Source: Vibrio japonicus
GTDB taxonomy: Bacteria > Pseudomonadota > Gammaproteobacteria > Enterobacterales > Vibrionaceae
Direction of reading: 5' to 3'
DNA length: 64,000 nt
Assembly (NCBI RefSeq): GCF_024582835.1
Contig: NZ_CP102096.1
Coordinates: 2,108,001-2,172,000, forward strand
A program made the position numbers and the translations under genes. Below, in pieces: positions 17,047-24,441 of this stretch (position 1 is the first letter of the stretch; each line of letters begins with the position of its first letter). The notes below the pieces were generated by a model, which was given only the letters and a program-made list of their open reading frames with translations, did not search any database and had not been told where the DNA came from.

Positions 17047-17961
17047 TTAAAATACTTTATGCTCTAGTAGCCCTAGTAGGTACTCGCCATAACCTGATTT
17101 CTTAAGTGGCTCCGCGGTATCAAGAACTTGGGCCTCATCAATAAAGCCCATTCTGTATGCGACTTCTGTAGGGCTGTTGACTTTTAGACCTTGTCTTTGC
17201 TCTATCGCACGAATAAAAATCGCCGCATCAAGCAGATCATCTAAGGTGCCTGTATCTAACCACGCTGTTCCTCGGCCCATCAACTCTACTCGAAGATCTC
17301 CTGATTGCAGGTACTGCTCGATTACATCCGTGATCTCAAGTTCACCCCGTTCAGAAGGCTTGACCTGCTTTGCAAACTCTACGACACGATTATCAAAAAA
17401 ATACACACCTGGAACCGCATAGTTAGATTTAGGATTTAGCGGCTTTTCTTCTATGGATATCACTTGTCCAACTTGATCAAATTCGACGACACCATAAGCT
17501 TTAGGGTTTGCCACATGGTAGCCAAATATCGTCGCTCCAGAGGCTTGCTGATTCGCATTCTGAAATGATTTTGCCAAATCATGACCATAGAAGAGGTTAT
17601 CACCAAGAACTAAAGCGGCTGGCGCACCATCTAAAAACTCTTCTGCTAAGATAAATGCCTGAGCTAAACCATCAGGGGAAGGCTGAACAACATACTCAAT
17701 CGAAATTCCCCATTGAGAACCGTCCGATAATAAGCGTTTGAAACGATGTTGCTCTTCTTGCGTCGTAATGATGCATACTTCACGAATACCTGCCATGATT
17801 AGGTTAGATAGTGGGTAGTAAATCATCGGTTTATCATAAACAGGCATCAACTGTTTACTAACAACTTGAGTTAGTGGATACAAACGCGTGCCAGAGCCCC
17901 CCGCTAAAATAATGCCTTTGCGGTTGTAGGGATTATATTCAGATTTTATTGGTATGTTCAT
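17047..17961 (-). CDS. rfbA: Glucose-1-phosphate thymidylyltransferase
   Basis: RfbA (RmlA) joins dTTP and glucose-1-phosphate to dTDP-glucose, the entry to the rhamnose pathway. The 304-residue protein has the nucleotidyltransferase signature [16 protein letters not shown] near 15-30, [32 protein letters not shown] with the metal-binding Asp, and [18 protein letters not shown]. About ten extra residues precede the usual start, and an internal start is possible but not needed. It is the first rhamnose gene transcribed and follows the KpsE-like gene. Confidence 0.95.
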   Translation of the reverse strand: MNIPIKSEYNPYNRKGIILAGGSGTRLYPLTQVVSKQLMPVYDKPMIYYPLSNLIMAGIREVCIITTQEEQHRFKRLLSDGSQWGISIEYVVQPSPDGLAQAFILAEEFLDGAPAALVLGDNLFYGHDLAKSFQNANQQASGATIFGYHVANPKAYGVVEFDQVGQVISIEEKPLNPKSNYAVPGVYFFDNRVVEFAKQVKPSERGELEITDVIEQYLQSGDLRVELMGRGTAWLDTGTLDDLLDAAIFIRAIEQRQGLKVNSPTEVAYRMGFIDEAQVLDTAEPLKKSGYGEYLLGLLEHKVF

Positions 17962-18004
17962 ATTGCCAACTTATTTGTATTATTCGACTAATTGGGATGG
18001 AGGG

Positions 18005-19402
18005 CTATTTAAGTTCTCTTATTGTTGAAAAGATAATTTTTATTATCACAAACAACATCGCTGCCAATGCTGCAAATAAAGAGATGTTGTAACTGCTATC
18101 AGGATATTTACTTTCTTCTGGTTGAGTTGCTGATTCAACAACAACTAAGTACTTCAACTGTCGGTAAGCTTCGATTCGTGACTTCTCAAGAGAAATTTGT
18201 GAAGACGTATATGCCTGAAGCGCCAGCTCCATTTTAACTTTAAGATCTGTGTAATTCGCAAGTATCTCACTGAGCGGCATCACTTTTGCGCTATCGTCCG
18301 AAAGCTTCCCTCGCTCTTTTTCAAGTTGCGACTTTAATGCATTTAGCTGGTTTTGGGTATGTAAGACTTGTGGTGCTTTGGCGCTCATCACAGCGGCTAA
18401 GCCTTTTAGCTCTGCTTCTTTAGCTGATATTTGCCCTTCAAGACCATACGTAATTTGTTGTACTGCCATACCTTCTGCTGTTGGATCAAGCAAGTTATGA
18501 CGTCGCTGAAAGTTGAGTAGTTTAACCTGTGCTTGCTCTAATTTTGACTCAATATTCTGATGTTCTTGACGAATAAACGCTAACTGAGCCTCTGCCAATT
18601 GATGACCGATGGAGTTAATGTACCACTCTGCGCGATCGACAATGGTTTGCGTTAACTTGTGCGCAAATTCCGCATCAAACGCCTGGCTGTAAACATGTAC
18701 AATACTTGATTTAGAGTCAATATAAACGTTGATGTGTTGTTGATAAAACTCAAGCAACTCTTCCCAAGAGTCATCCTCATCTGTACGACTAAATAGATCG
18801 ATACCAGATTGGCTATAGTGCGCGCGCAAATTTAAAGTTTTATCTAAGTAAGTAAGCATATCGTTAGACAAAATATACGCTTTCACCAACTCGGTATCAG
18901 ATACCCCGGTATTAGATACACCCAACCCGGAAAGAATCGCCATCGACGCGTCCATCGTTGCTAAACCATCTGGCTGTTGCACAATCACTTGCGCTTGACT
19001 TTCATACCGCTCTGTCGCCCAAAGTAACTGATACCCAGCAAAAGCTATAGTTGGAATCACTACCAACCAAAAAAAGTAGGAATGCTTTAATACCTTTGGC
19101 CAATGAGTTAAAGGCTTTTCTTGCTCTACCACTTCAATCTTTTTAGCCGCTGATTCCGACTGTTGGGCAACAGAAGGCTTAACTACCCCCGGCGATGTAA
19201 CAGAAGTTACGATTTGTGATTTTTTATTAGCTTGATGCTTTTTTAAGTTCGCAACTCGAACAAGAATACGCTTAGCTAAAGCGGCATCGTCTGCTTCAAT
19301 TTGTTCGGCCTTGGCCATTAACCATTCCACACTATCAAACTGCTCAGGCTTGATCTGTTTTTTTAGCTGCTGGAATCGCTGTTCTACACTTTGTTCTGTC
19401 AT
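18005..19402 (-). CDS. Capsule export inner-membrane protein (KpsE/CtrB/BexC-like)
   Basis: These 465 residues have a cytoplasmic N-terminal part of about 115 residues, a membrane segment (SYFFWLVVIPTIAFAGYQLL near 108-127), a long periplasmic part with coiled-coil stretches (QLAEAQLAFIRQEHQNIESK near 265-285), and a C-terminal membrane segment (LFAALAAMLFVIIKIIF). This is the layout of the polysaccharide co-polymerase proteins that link an ABC exporter to the outer membrane. The N-terminal extension rich in Gln and Lys is longer than in E. coli KpsE. It follows the permease gene by 17 bases. Confidence 0.85.
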   Translation of the reverse strand: MTEQSVEQRFQQLKKQIKPEQFDSVEWLMAKAEQIEADDAALAKRILVRVANLKKHQANKKSQIVTSVTSPGVVKPSVAQQSESAAKKIEVVEQEKPLTHWPKVLKHSYFFWLVVIPTIAFAGYQLLWATERYESQAQVIVQQPDGLATMDASMAILSGLGVSNTGVSDTELVKAYILSNDMLTYLDKTLNLRAHYSQSGIDLFSRTDEDDSWEELLEFYQQHINVYIDSKSSIVHVYSQAFDAEFAHKLTQTIVDRAEWYINSIGHQLAEAQLAFIRQEHQNIESKLEQAQVKLLNFQRRHNLLDPTAEGMAVQQITYGLEGQISAKEAELKGLAAVMSAKAPQVLHTQNQLNALKSQLEKERGKLSDDSAKVMPLSEILANYTDLKVKMELALQAYTSSQISLEKSRIEAYRQLKYLVVVESATQPEESKYPDSSYNISLFAALAAMLFVIIKIIFSTIRELK

Positions 19403-19419
19403 TCTAATATTCTTTTATA

Positions 19420-20205
19420 TCAACGGCTGATCGCCTGTTTCCATCCAACGTGATAGCAGGCTAGTGCAAAAAACATTGACACCAGAGTGGACATTGTTAG
19501 AAAAAAATCACTTACGCCTTCAGTACCATATTGTGGGTAAGCGGCGTAGCGTGCCAGCTCGACCGCATGTAACAATGGATTCCATGTTAAATAAGGCCAA
19601 AATTCTCGAGGGATATCTTGTAAACTAAAAAAAATCCCAGAGATGAAAAATAGCGGTCGCATAGCCAACTCACGCAGTTTGTCTATTTCCGGCACATAGC
19701 AAGAGGCCAATGAAAATATCACTCCTACGCTACTGGAAATAAGCCAAACCTGTAAAAGGATTATCATCACCTTTAGCGGGTCATGAATTTGCCCTTCTAT
19801 TTGCAAAAAGTAGGCGAGCACAGCAATAACTGCAACTACAAACAATTTGATTAAAAACTCAAATCCGGCAATAGCGATAATAGAACTGATAGGTTGTACT
19901 TGGCGAAAAGCATATAACGGTTTATTTTTTTTAATGGAAGCAGAGACTGTACCAACGCACCCCAATAAAAACTGCACCAGAACCATACCAATTACCATAA
20001 AGTAAAAGGTTGGTATACCGTGCGTTTCTCCACCATCCATACGCCCTCGTATGTAAGACAGCATAAAGATAAACGCAACGGGCGAGATAACACTCCACGC
20101 AACACCAAATTTATCGTTCGATTTACTTTTTATCTCACGTAAAAAGATAGCGAAGATAACATCTCCCCATACCTTTAACGTCGAGCGCTTTTCCACTTTA
20201 GCCAT
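19420..20205 (-). CDS. ABC-2 type capsular polysaccharide permease (KpsM-like)
   Basis: The 261-residue membrane protein has the ABC-2 permease start (FAIFLREIKSKSNDKFGVAW near 18-37) and about six membrane segments, ending with PREFWPYLTWNPLLHAVEL and RYAAYPQYG, typical of KpsM/BexB. It should form the channel that moves the finished polysaccharide across the inner membrane. Its ATP-hydrolysing partner (KpsT) normally lies beside it but is absent from this window, so it must be encoded elsewhere, perhaps beyond position 1. Confidence 0.88.
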   Translation of the reverse strand: MAKVEKRSTLKVWGDVIFAIFLREIKSKSNDKFGVAWSVISPVAFIFMLSYIRGRMDGGETHGIPTFYFMVIGMVLVQFLLGCVGTVSASIKKNKPLYAFRQVQPISSIIAIAGFEFLIKLFVVAVIAVLAYFLQIEGQIHDPLKVMIILLQVWLISSSVGVIFSLASCYVPEIDKLRELAMRPLFFISGIFFSLQDIPREFWPYLTWNPLLHAVELARYAAYPQYGTEGVSDFFLTMSTLVSMFFALACYHVGWKQAISR

Positions 20206-20240
20206 TAGTGATACTCACCTAGTACTCTCATTCTTAATGG

Positions 20241-21977
20241 CTAGTTAATGGCCACATTGGCCGCTACTGCTATTTGATAAATAATCTGAGTGATGTCTTT
20301 TACAGCTTGCATAGTCTTAGTGTCTACTTTTGGTAGTACTAAAATTTGATCGCCCTTTTCAATTGGCTTTTTACTGTCAAACTCTACCAATCCATTTGCT
20401 CTAACAATTGCAATTCTTGTGTCTTCAGCACGGTCAGTAAAACCACCCGCCCACGCTATGTAGTCATCTACGTTTGCATTAGCATTATAAACAACCGCTT
20501 GAGGCATCAACACTTCGCCACCAATTTGAACCAAATCCGTATGGGATGGGATGACAATTTTATCGCCTTGTTCAAGCAAAATATTAGCGATGTTGTCATT
20601 ATCAGAAACAATCACTTTCCCCAGAGGCTCTATCTTTCGAGCTCGTTCAGTGAATTGCATCACCATTTCGGCTTCTTTGGCTCGGATAGCTGCCTCCCCA
20701 TCTGAAGAAGCAGGGGCGGTAAACACACTTCGCTCTAAACGATTTAGTGATTCTTCGAGCATCTCTTTTTGTTTGGCTGCAACGCTTTCTCGCAGAATGT
20801 AGATCGCTTTGTTGTTGCTAAGCTCAGGCTCGATGGGAATATAGCTCAGCAATTCATGCAATCGTGTGCGTTTGTTTACCGCAAAATAGGATGGTCCTAA
20901 ATAACTTCCACTCACTTGAACATCGATCACTTGAGCGTGTAAATCATCGTTAAACATGACTTTATCGCCGTCTTTTAGATCAAAGTCTAAAAAGTCTTGA
21001 TAAGGCATATATAAGGAAAATGGTCCTGTGTCGCGATTTCCAATCACTCCTACATGACTTATTTTCGCTAAAGGACGTGAATAATCTGTCAAGGTAAAAC
21101 CCTTAGAGTGAACATTTTCTAATTCAAACCTAAATGGGTTTCTTACCCCGCCCGCAACAGTTATTGCCGCCTTCTGAGGTTTAACGAGAATCACATCCCC
21201 ATCTTTAAAACTCACAGAGGGTATAAGACCCGTACGAATAAATTCGTATAGATCGATATTTACTATCTCTTTTCCATCACGTAAAACAACGATCTCCCTA
21301 TAGCTACCACGTTCAGGGTCAATGCCGCCTGAACGCTTAAGGAAATAGAGTATACTGTCAGATGCCATTCCAGCATATTGACCTGGGCGCACAACAGGAC
21401 CCGAAATAAATATGCTGACAGGCGTTGACGTTAGCAAGTTGACATAAACATTGACGTTATTGGTATACACTTTTTTAATTTGAGCTGTAACATATGCGTT
21501 AACGTCACTTGCGCGTAAATCTTGAACCTTAATTGGTCCGACCTCTGGTATGAAGATATTGCCTTGATTATCTACCGTCACGACATTAGAAAAGTTAACG
21601 GCTCCCCATAGCCAAATGTTAATTTTATCACCCGCCGCTATTAGGTAATTTTCATTTAAACCATCCGTTCGTTCGGACTCATAGCCCCCAGCAAACAAGT
21701 TGGCCCCATAAGGTGGCGGATACCCCTCTCCACTAGAAGGTAATAAATTCCTGACATCAGTTTCACCCGGCAGCAATAAGTTATTCCTATTTTCAGCGCT
21801 GTAAGTACCGTTTAGTAGTGCTTGATTTGGAGGAGTTGTCGTTACCAAGTCTTGAGATGGCGATGACTGACCAAAAACAGTAGGAAATGCACTGCTTGGT
21901 TCTGAAAAAGATGAATTCGCAAGTATTGGGAACGAAAACAGTAAATTACTAGCTAGAAATAATATTTTGTGGGTCAT
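20241..21977 (-). CDS. Polysaccharide export protein (KpsD/Wza family, outer membrane or periplasm)
   Basis: The protein has 578 residues with an N-terminal signal peptide (MTHKILFLASNLLFSFPILA). The poly-export domain carries NYLIAAGDKINIWLWG near 109-124, followed by NQGNIFIPEVGPIKV. Several SLBB-like segments follow (VSIFISGPVVRPGQYAGM, AITVAGGVRNPFRFEL, IDVQVSGSYLGPSYF, VQIGGEVLMPQAVVYNA). Length and segment number match KpsD (about 560 residues) more than Wza (about 380). No lipobox is seen after the signal peptide. It should guide the glycan from the ABC exporter through the periplasm and outer membrane, and it is the second gene of its operon. Confidence 0.87.
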   Translation of the reverse strand: MTHKILFLASNLLFSFPILANSSFSEPSSAFPTVFGQSSPSQDLVTTTPPNQALLNGTYSAENRNNLLLPGETDVRNLLPSSGEGYPPPYGANLFAGGYESERTDGLNENYLIAAGDKINIWLWGAVNFSNVVTVDNQGNIFIPEVGPIKVQDLRASDVNAYVTAQIKKVYTNNVNVYVNLLTSTPVSIFISGPVVRPGQYAGMASDSILYFLKRSGGIDPERGSYREIVVLRDGKEIVNIDLYEFIRTGLIPSVSFKDGDVILVKPQKAAITVAGGVRNPFRFELENVHSKGFTLTDYSRPLAKISHVGVIGNRDTGPFSLYMPYQDFLDFDLKDGDKVMFNDDLHAQVIDVQVSGSYLGPSYFAVNKRTRLHELLSYIPIEPELSNNKAIYILRESVAAKQKEMLEESLNRLERSVFTAPASSDGEAAIRAKEAEMVMQFTERARKIEPLGKVIVSDNDNIANILLEQGDKIVIPSHTDLVQIGGEVLMPQAVVYNANANVDDYIAWAGGFTDRAEDTRIAIVRANGLVEFDSKKPIEKGDQILVLPKVDTKTMQAVKDITQIIYQIAVAANVAIN

Positions 21978-21992
21978 AACGGAGTACTAAAT

Positions 21993-22370
21993 TCAAAGCT
22001 GAATCGGTGAGGCAGATTGGATAATGTTAGGAATCAGGTACCAAGTTCGAATTTGTTCTGGATACTGTTTAGGCTCTGCACAGGCAACTCGTTGAGACTT
22101 TACACCATCTATATTCTGGATGATTAAATTCCGACAATCTTGCCCCAAGCTAGAGATATAAAAACCTCCGAGTTCTACTTGATATTCTTGATGAAATAAA
22201 ACACGTTGTTGAGCATTTTCTAGCTGAGCACGATATTTTGCAGAGAGTTTGCTTCCTATTGATTCAAACTGTTCTTTTACTAAAGGGACTTGAGCTTCTA
22301 CGTGCCTTGGAGAGCTACTACACGCTGTTAAGCTGACAACCAGCCCACAACAAACTAAAGCTCTTAGCAT
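21993..22370 (-). CDS. Small lipoprotein, first gene of the export operon
   Basis: The 125-residue protein begins MLRALVCCGLVVSLTACSSS, with a lipobox LTAC and Cys at 17, so it should be a lipid-anchored envelope protein. The rest (EYQVELGGFYISSLGQDCRN, then KSQRVACAEPKQYPEQI) is a compact periplasmic domain with two cysteines that could pair. It is the first gene downstream of the divergent promoter region and is 15 bases from the KpsD-like gene. A role in assembly of the exporter is likely from position. I do not recognise a named family. Confidence 0.7.
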   Translation of the reverse strand: MLRALVCCGLVVSLTACSSSPRHVEAQVPLVKEQFESIGSKLSAKYRAQLENAQQRVLFHQEYQVELGGFYISSLGQDCRNLIIQNIDGVKSQRVACAEPKQYPEQIRTWYLIPNIIQSASPIQL

Positions 22371-22630
22371 ACGAATTCACTCCTAAAGATATAAAGACAT
22401 CAAAGATTAATCTAACGTTACATTTATATGACTATTACAAGCTCAGATTAACTTGATACAAGAAAGCCATAGTTTCGGCGCTCAGTATACAATTGGATTC
22501 TTAATAGATAAACCATTTTAATATCCCTCGCCATACATTTTCTTTTACAATAGGTAACTTTACTCATAGAATGTTCGTGTGCTTAGGCACAATTCATCGA
22601 TGATAATTTTTGAATTTACAAGGAACTACA
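22371..22630. promoter_or_regulatory. Divergent promoter region between export operon and gfcABCD
   Basis: This 260-base, AT-rich stretch separates the start of the minus-strand export operon from the plus-strand gfcA gene, so promoters for both must be here or close by. I searched both strands by eye for an ops/JUMPstart core (GGCGGTAG) and found none. AAGGA just before the gfcA ATG is its ribosome binding site. Confidence 0.5.
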
Positions 22631-22918
22631 ATGAAACATATTGCTCTAGCAATGTTAGTTGCACTAGGTGCTTCCTCAACTGCTTTCGCAGCAGGTGAAA
22701 CAACTGGTACTGCGGCTTCTACAACTGGTTCTACTACAGGTGCTGCGACAGCAAGTACTACAGCTGGTGCTGCTGGTGCCGCTGGTGCTTCAGCCGCTGC
22801 TGTTGGTGTTGCAACCACTACCGCGATTGCTGTAGGTGCTGCTGTCGCTGTTACCGCTATTGCTGTTGTTGCTTCAGATAATAATGATGGCACTTCTGGT
22901 ACAGACGGTACTCAGTAA
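22631..22918 (+). CDS. gfcA: GfcA-like threonine/alanine/glycine-rich small envelope protein
   Basis: The start is placed at the ATG at 22631 because AAGGA precedes it and the protein then begins with a clean signal peptide (MKHIALAMLVALGASSTAFA). The mature part of about 75 residues is low-complexity Ala/Gly/Thr/Ser, then a hydrophobic run (AIAVGAAVAVTAIAVVA) and an acidic, glycine-rich tail. This matches GfcA (YmcD) of the E. coli group 4 capsule operon. Its job there is not known. It is first in the operon with gfcB, gfcC and gfcD, but a hairpin lies between it and gfcB. Confidence 0.75.
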   Translation: MKHIALAMLVALGASSTAFAAGETTGTAASTTGSTTGAATASTTAGAAGAAGASAAAVGVATTTAIAVGAAVAVTAIAVVASDNNDGTSGTDGTQ

Positions 22919-22942
22919 TCATTATTTTTTCTAATAAGAAAT

Positions 22943-22973
22943 ACCCTTAGCTAAGTCTAGGGGTGTTTTTTTT
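22943..22973 (+). terminator. Terminator-like hairpin between gfcA and gfcB
   Basis: ACCCTT pairs with AGGGGT across a short loop and is followed by a run of eight T. It lies 24 bases after gfcA and about 50 bases before gfcB. Because there is little room for a separate gfcB promoter, it may act as an attenuator that lowers gfcBCD relative to gfcA. Confidence 0.7.
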
Positions 22974-23019
22974 GTAATTGCTTTAGCGTTCTGCACGATA
23001 ATGCTTCTTGGATTCACGG

Positions 23020-23688
23020 ATGTCTCAGTTCCATAAATTAATATTCATACTATCTCTATTCTCTCTGTTTGGCTGCAGCCAAAAATTTTCTGATACCAAC
23101 GCAACTGTAAAAGAAGCGCTTTTTGGCTTTAGTGATGTAAAGTTATCAGCTAAAGAGATAGACGCTCTTCCATATGCGAGCCTTTATGCTCGCATCAACG
23201 ATGGTCAACAGATATTCATGGTCCTCGCTCTTGCGGAAGAAAACCCTGAAACTGGTAATATTCAACTTAAATGGCTCTCTGCCGATAAAGCAATGATCGC
23301 CACTGAAAACGGTAGAGTCGTTAAAACTCTTCTGCTGCCAGAGGCTAATTTGGTAAACTTATCTTCATCTCACCAATTGTCAGGCCCATCCACATCAAAT
23401 GCTAACTGGCAAGCACTCTACGATTGGCAACCCGGCTATCACTATAGCAAGAAAGCAGATGTAACTTCGCGTTACTTAGGTGACAATTCAATTAACACTG
23501 TACTTTGGAACAAAAACACTCACCACATATTGGAAACCGTTACCTTTCCGAATACTTCGCAATCAATGGAAAATGAATTTTGGGTTGATGAGCAAGGCAA
23601 TGTTGTAAAAAGTGCTCAGTGGGTAATTCCCGACACTTTGTTTATTGAACTTGAAATCCTCAAACCTTTCTTAACAGACGGTAGCTAA
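23020..23688 (+). CDS. gfcB: GfcB/YjbF-like capsule lipoprotein
   Basis: The start is set at the ATG at 23020; the earlier in-frame TTG at 23008 is less likely. The protein of 222 residues opens with a lipoprotein signal (KLIFILSLFSLFGCSQ, lipobox Cys near 19). It then has PYASLYARINDGQQIFMVLA and LKWLSADKAMIATENGRVVK, and ends with EFWVDEQGNVVKSAQW. This is the pattern of GfcB/YmcC and YjbF, outer-membrane lipoproteins of capsule and exopolysaccharide operons. It is followed by gfcC after four bases. Confidence 0.85.
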   Translation: MSQFHKLIFILSLFSLFGCSQKFSDTNATVKEALFGFSDVKLSAKEIDALPYASLYARINDGQQIFMVLALAEENPETGNIQLKWLSADKAMIATENGRVVKTLLLPEANLVNLSSSHQLSGPSTSNANWQALYDWQPGYHYSKKADVTSRYLGDNSINTVLWNKNTHHILETVTFPNTSQSMENEFWVDEQGNVVKSAQWVIPDTLFIELEILKPFLTDGS

Positions 23689-23692
23689 TTTA

Positions 23693-24436
23693 ATGAAATT
23701 ACGTTCTCTTTTATCAGCCTTGATCGCCGTTAGTTCCGTATCTGCATATGCTAATGAGTTAGTTGTCGAAATCCCAAGCGACGGTATTACACTTCAATAC
23801 CCTCAGTCTGTGAGGTTAGAGCAAGTTCTCTCTGATGCAATACAACATTCAAAAAGCAGTGACCTGCTGTCTTTCCCTTTGAACAAACAACTTTTTGACA
23901 TAACCAAAGAAAATGAGGCGAATCAACTAAAAACTTCCGTTTTGGAAGAGCTATCAGACCTCTCACAAAAGAAGAAAAAACTACGTACGTCTATTGAACT
24001 GGTCATCAATCAAATTAAGCGCTGGGATGTTGGGTACCGAGTTCAAGTATCTCTTGATTACGACTTGATAAGGTTAGCCCTAGAGAAAAACCCAAGACTT
24101 AGTGGGAAGTTCGAACTACTTTTACCCAGTAGAGAAGAAGCGTTTACGGTTGAAGGTCTTGTATTCTCCCCACAAAAGATAAAGCTAAACCAAGCTTCTT
24201 CAGCGTCAGAATACTTATCGCAAGTAAACAAACTATCTAGTGCACACAAAAGTGAAGCCTGGATTATCTACTCAGATGGTCACTTCATTCGTAGCGGTTA
24301 TGCGTATTGGAATAAAGAACCGACCCAATTAACGCCTGGCAGTGTCGTGTTCTTCGGTTTCGATTCCGACGATAAAGACATTCGAGAATTAGAGCATAAA
24401 ATCGTCAAACTAATTAGCATGAGAAAAGGACTATAA
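23693..24436 (+). CDS. gfcC: GfcC-like periplasmic capsule protein
   Basis: The 247-residue protein has a signal peptide (MKLRSLLSALIAVSSVSAYA) and the mixed alpha-beta pattern of the GfcC family: LQYPQSVRLEQVLSDAIQH near the start, KRWDVGYRVQVSLDYDLIRL in the middle, and a C-terminal domain with DGHFIRSGYAYWNKEPTQL and TPGSVVFFGF. GfcC is a soluble periplasmic protein of group 4 capsule operons and structurally related to parts of Wza. It lies between gfcB and gfcD in the usual order. Confidence 0.83.
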   Translation: MKLRSLLSALIAVSSVSAYANELVVEIPSDGITLQYPQSVRLEQVLSDAIQHSKSSDLLSFPLNKQLFDITKENEANQLKTSVLEELSDLSQKKKKLRTSIELVINQIKRWDVGYRVQVSLDYDLIRLALEKNPRLSGKFELLLPSREEAFTVEGLVFSPQKIKLNQASSASEYLSQVNKLSSAHKSEAWIIYSDGHFIRSGYAYWNKEPTQLTPGSVVFFGFDSDDKDIRELEHKIVKLISMRKGL

Positions 24437-24441
24437 TAGTA

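Noticed and set aside
22371..22630. Possible ops/JUMPstart element for RfaH at the head of the capsule operons
   Set aside because: I looked for the GGCGGTAG core on both strands and did not find it.
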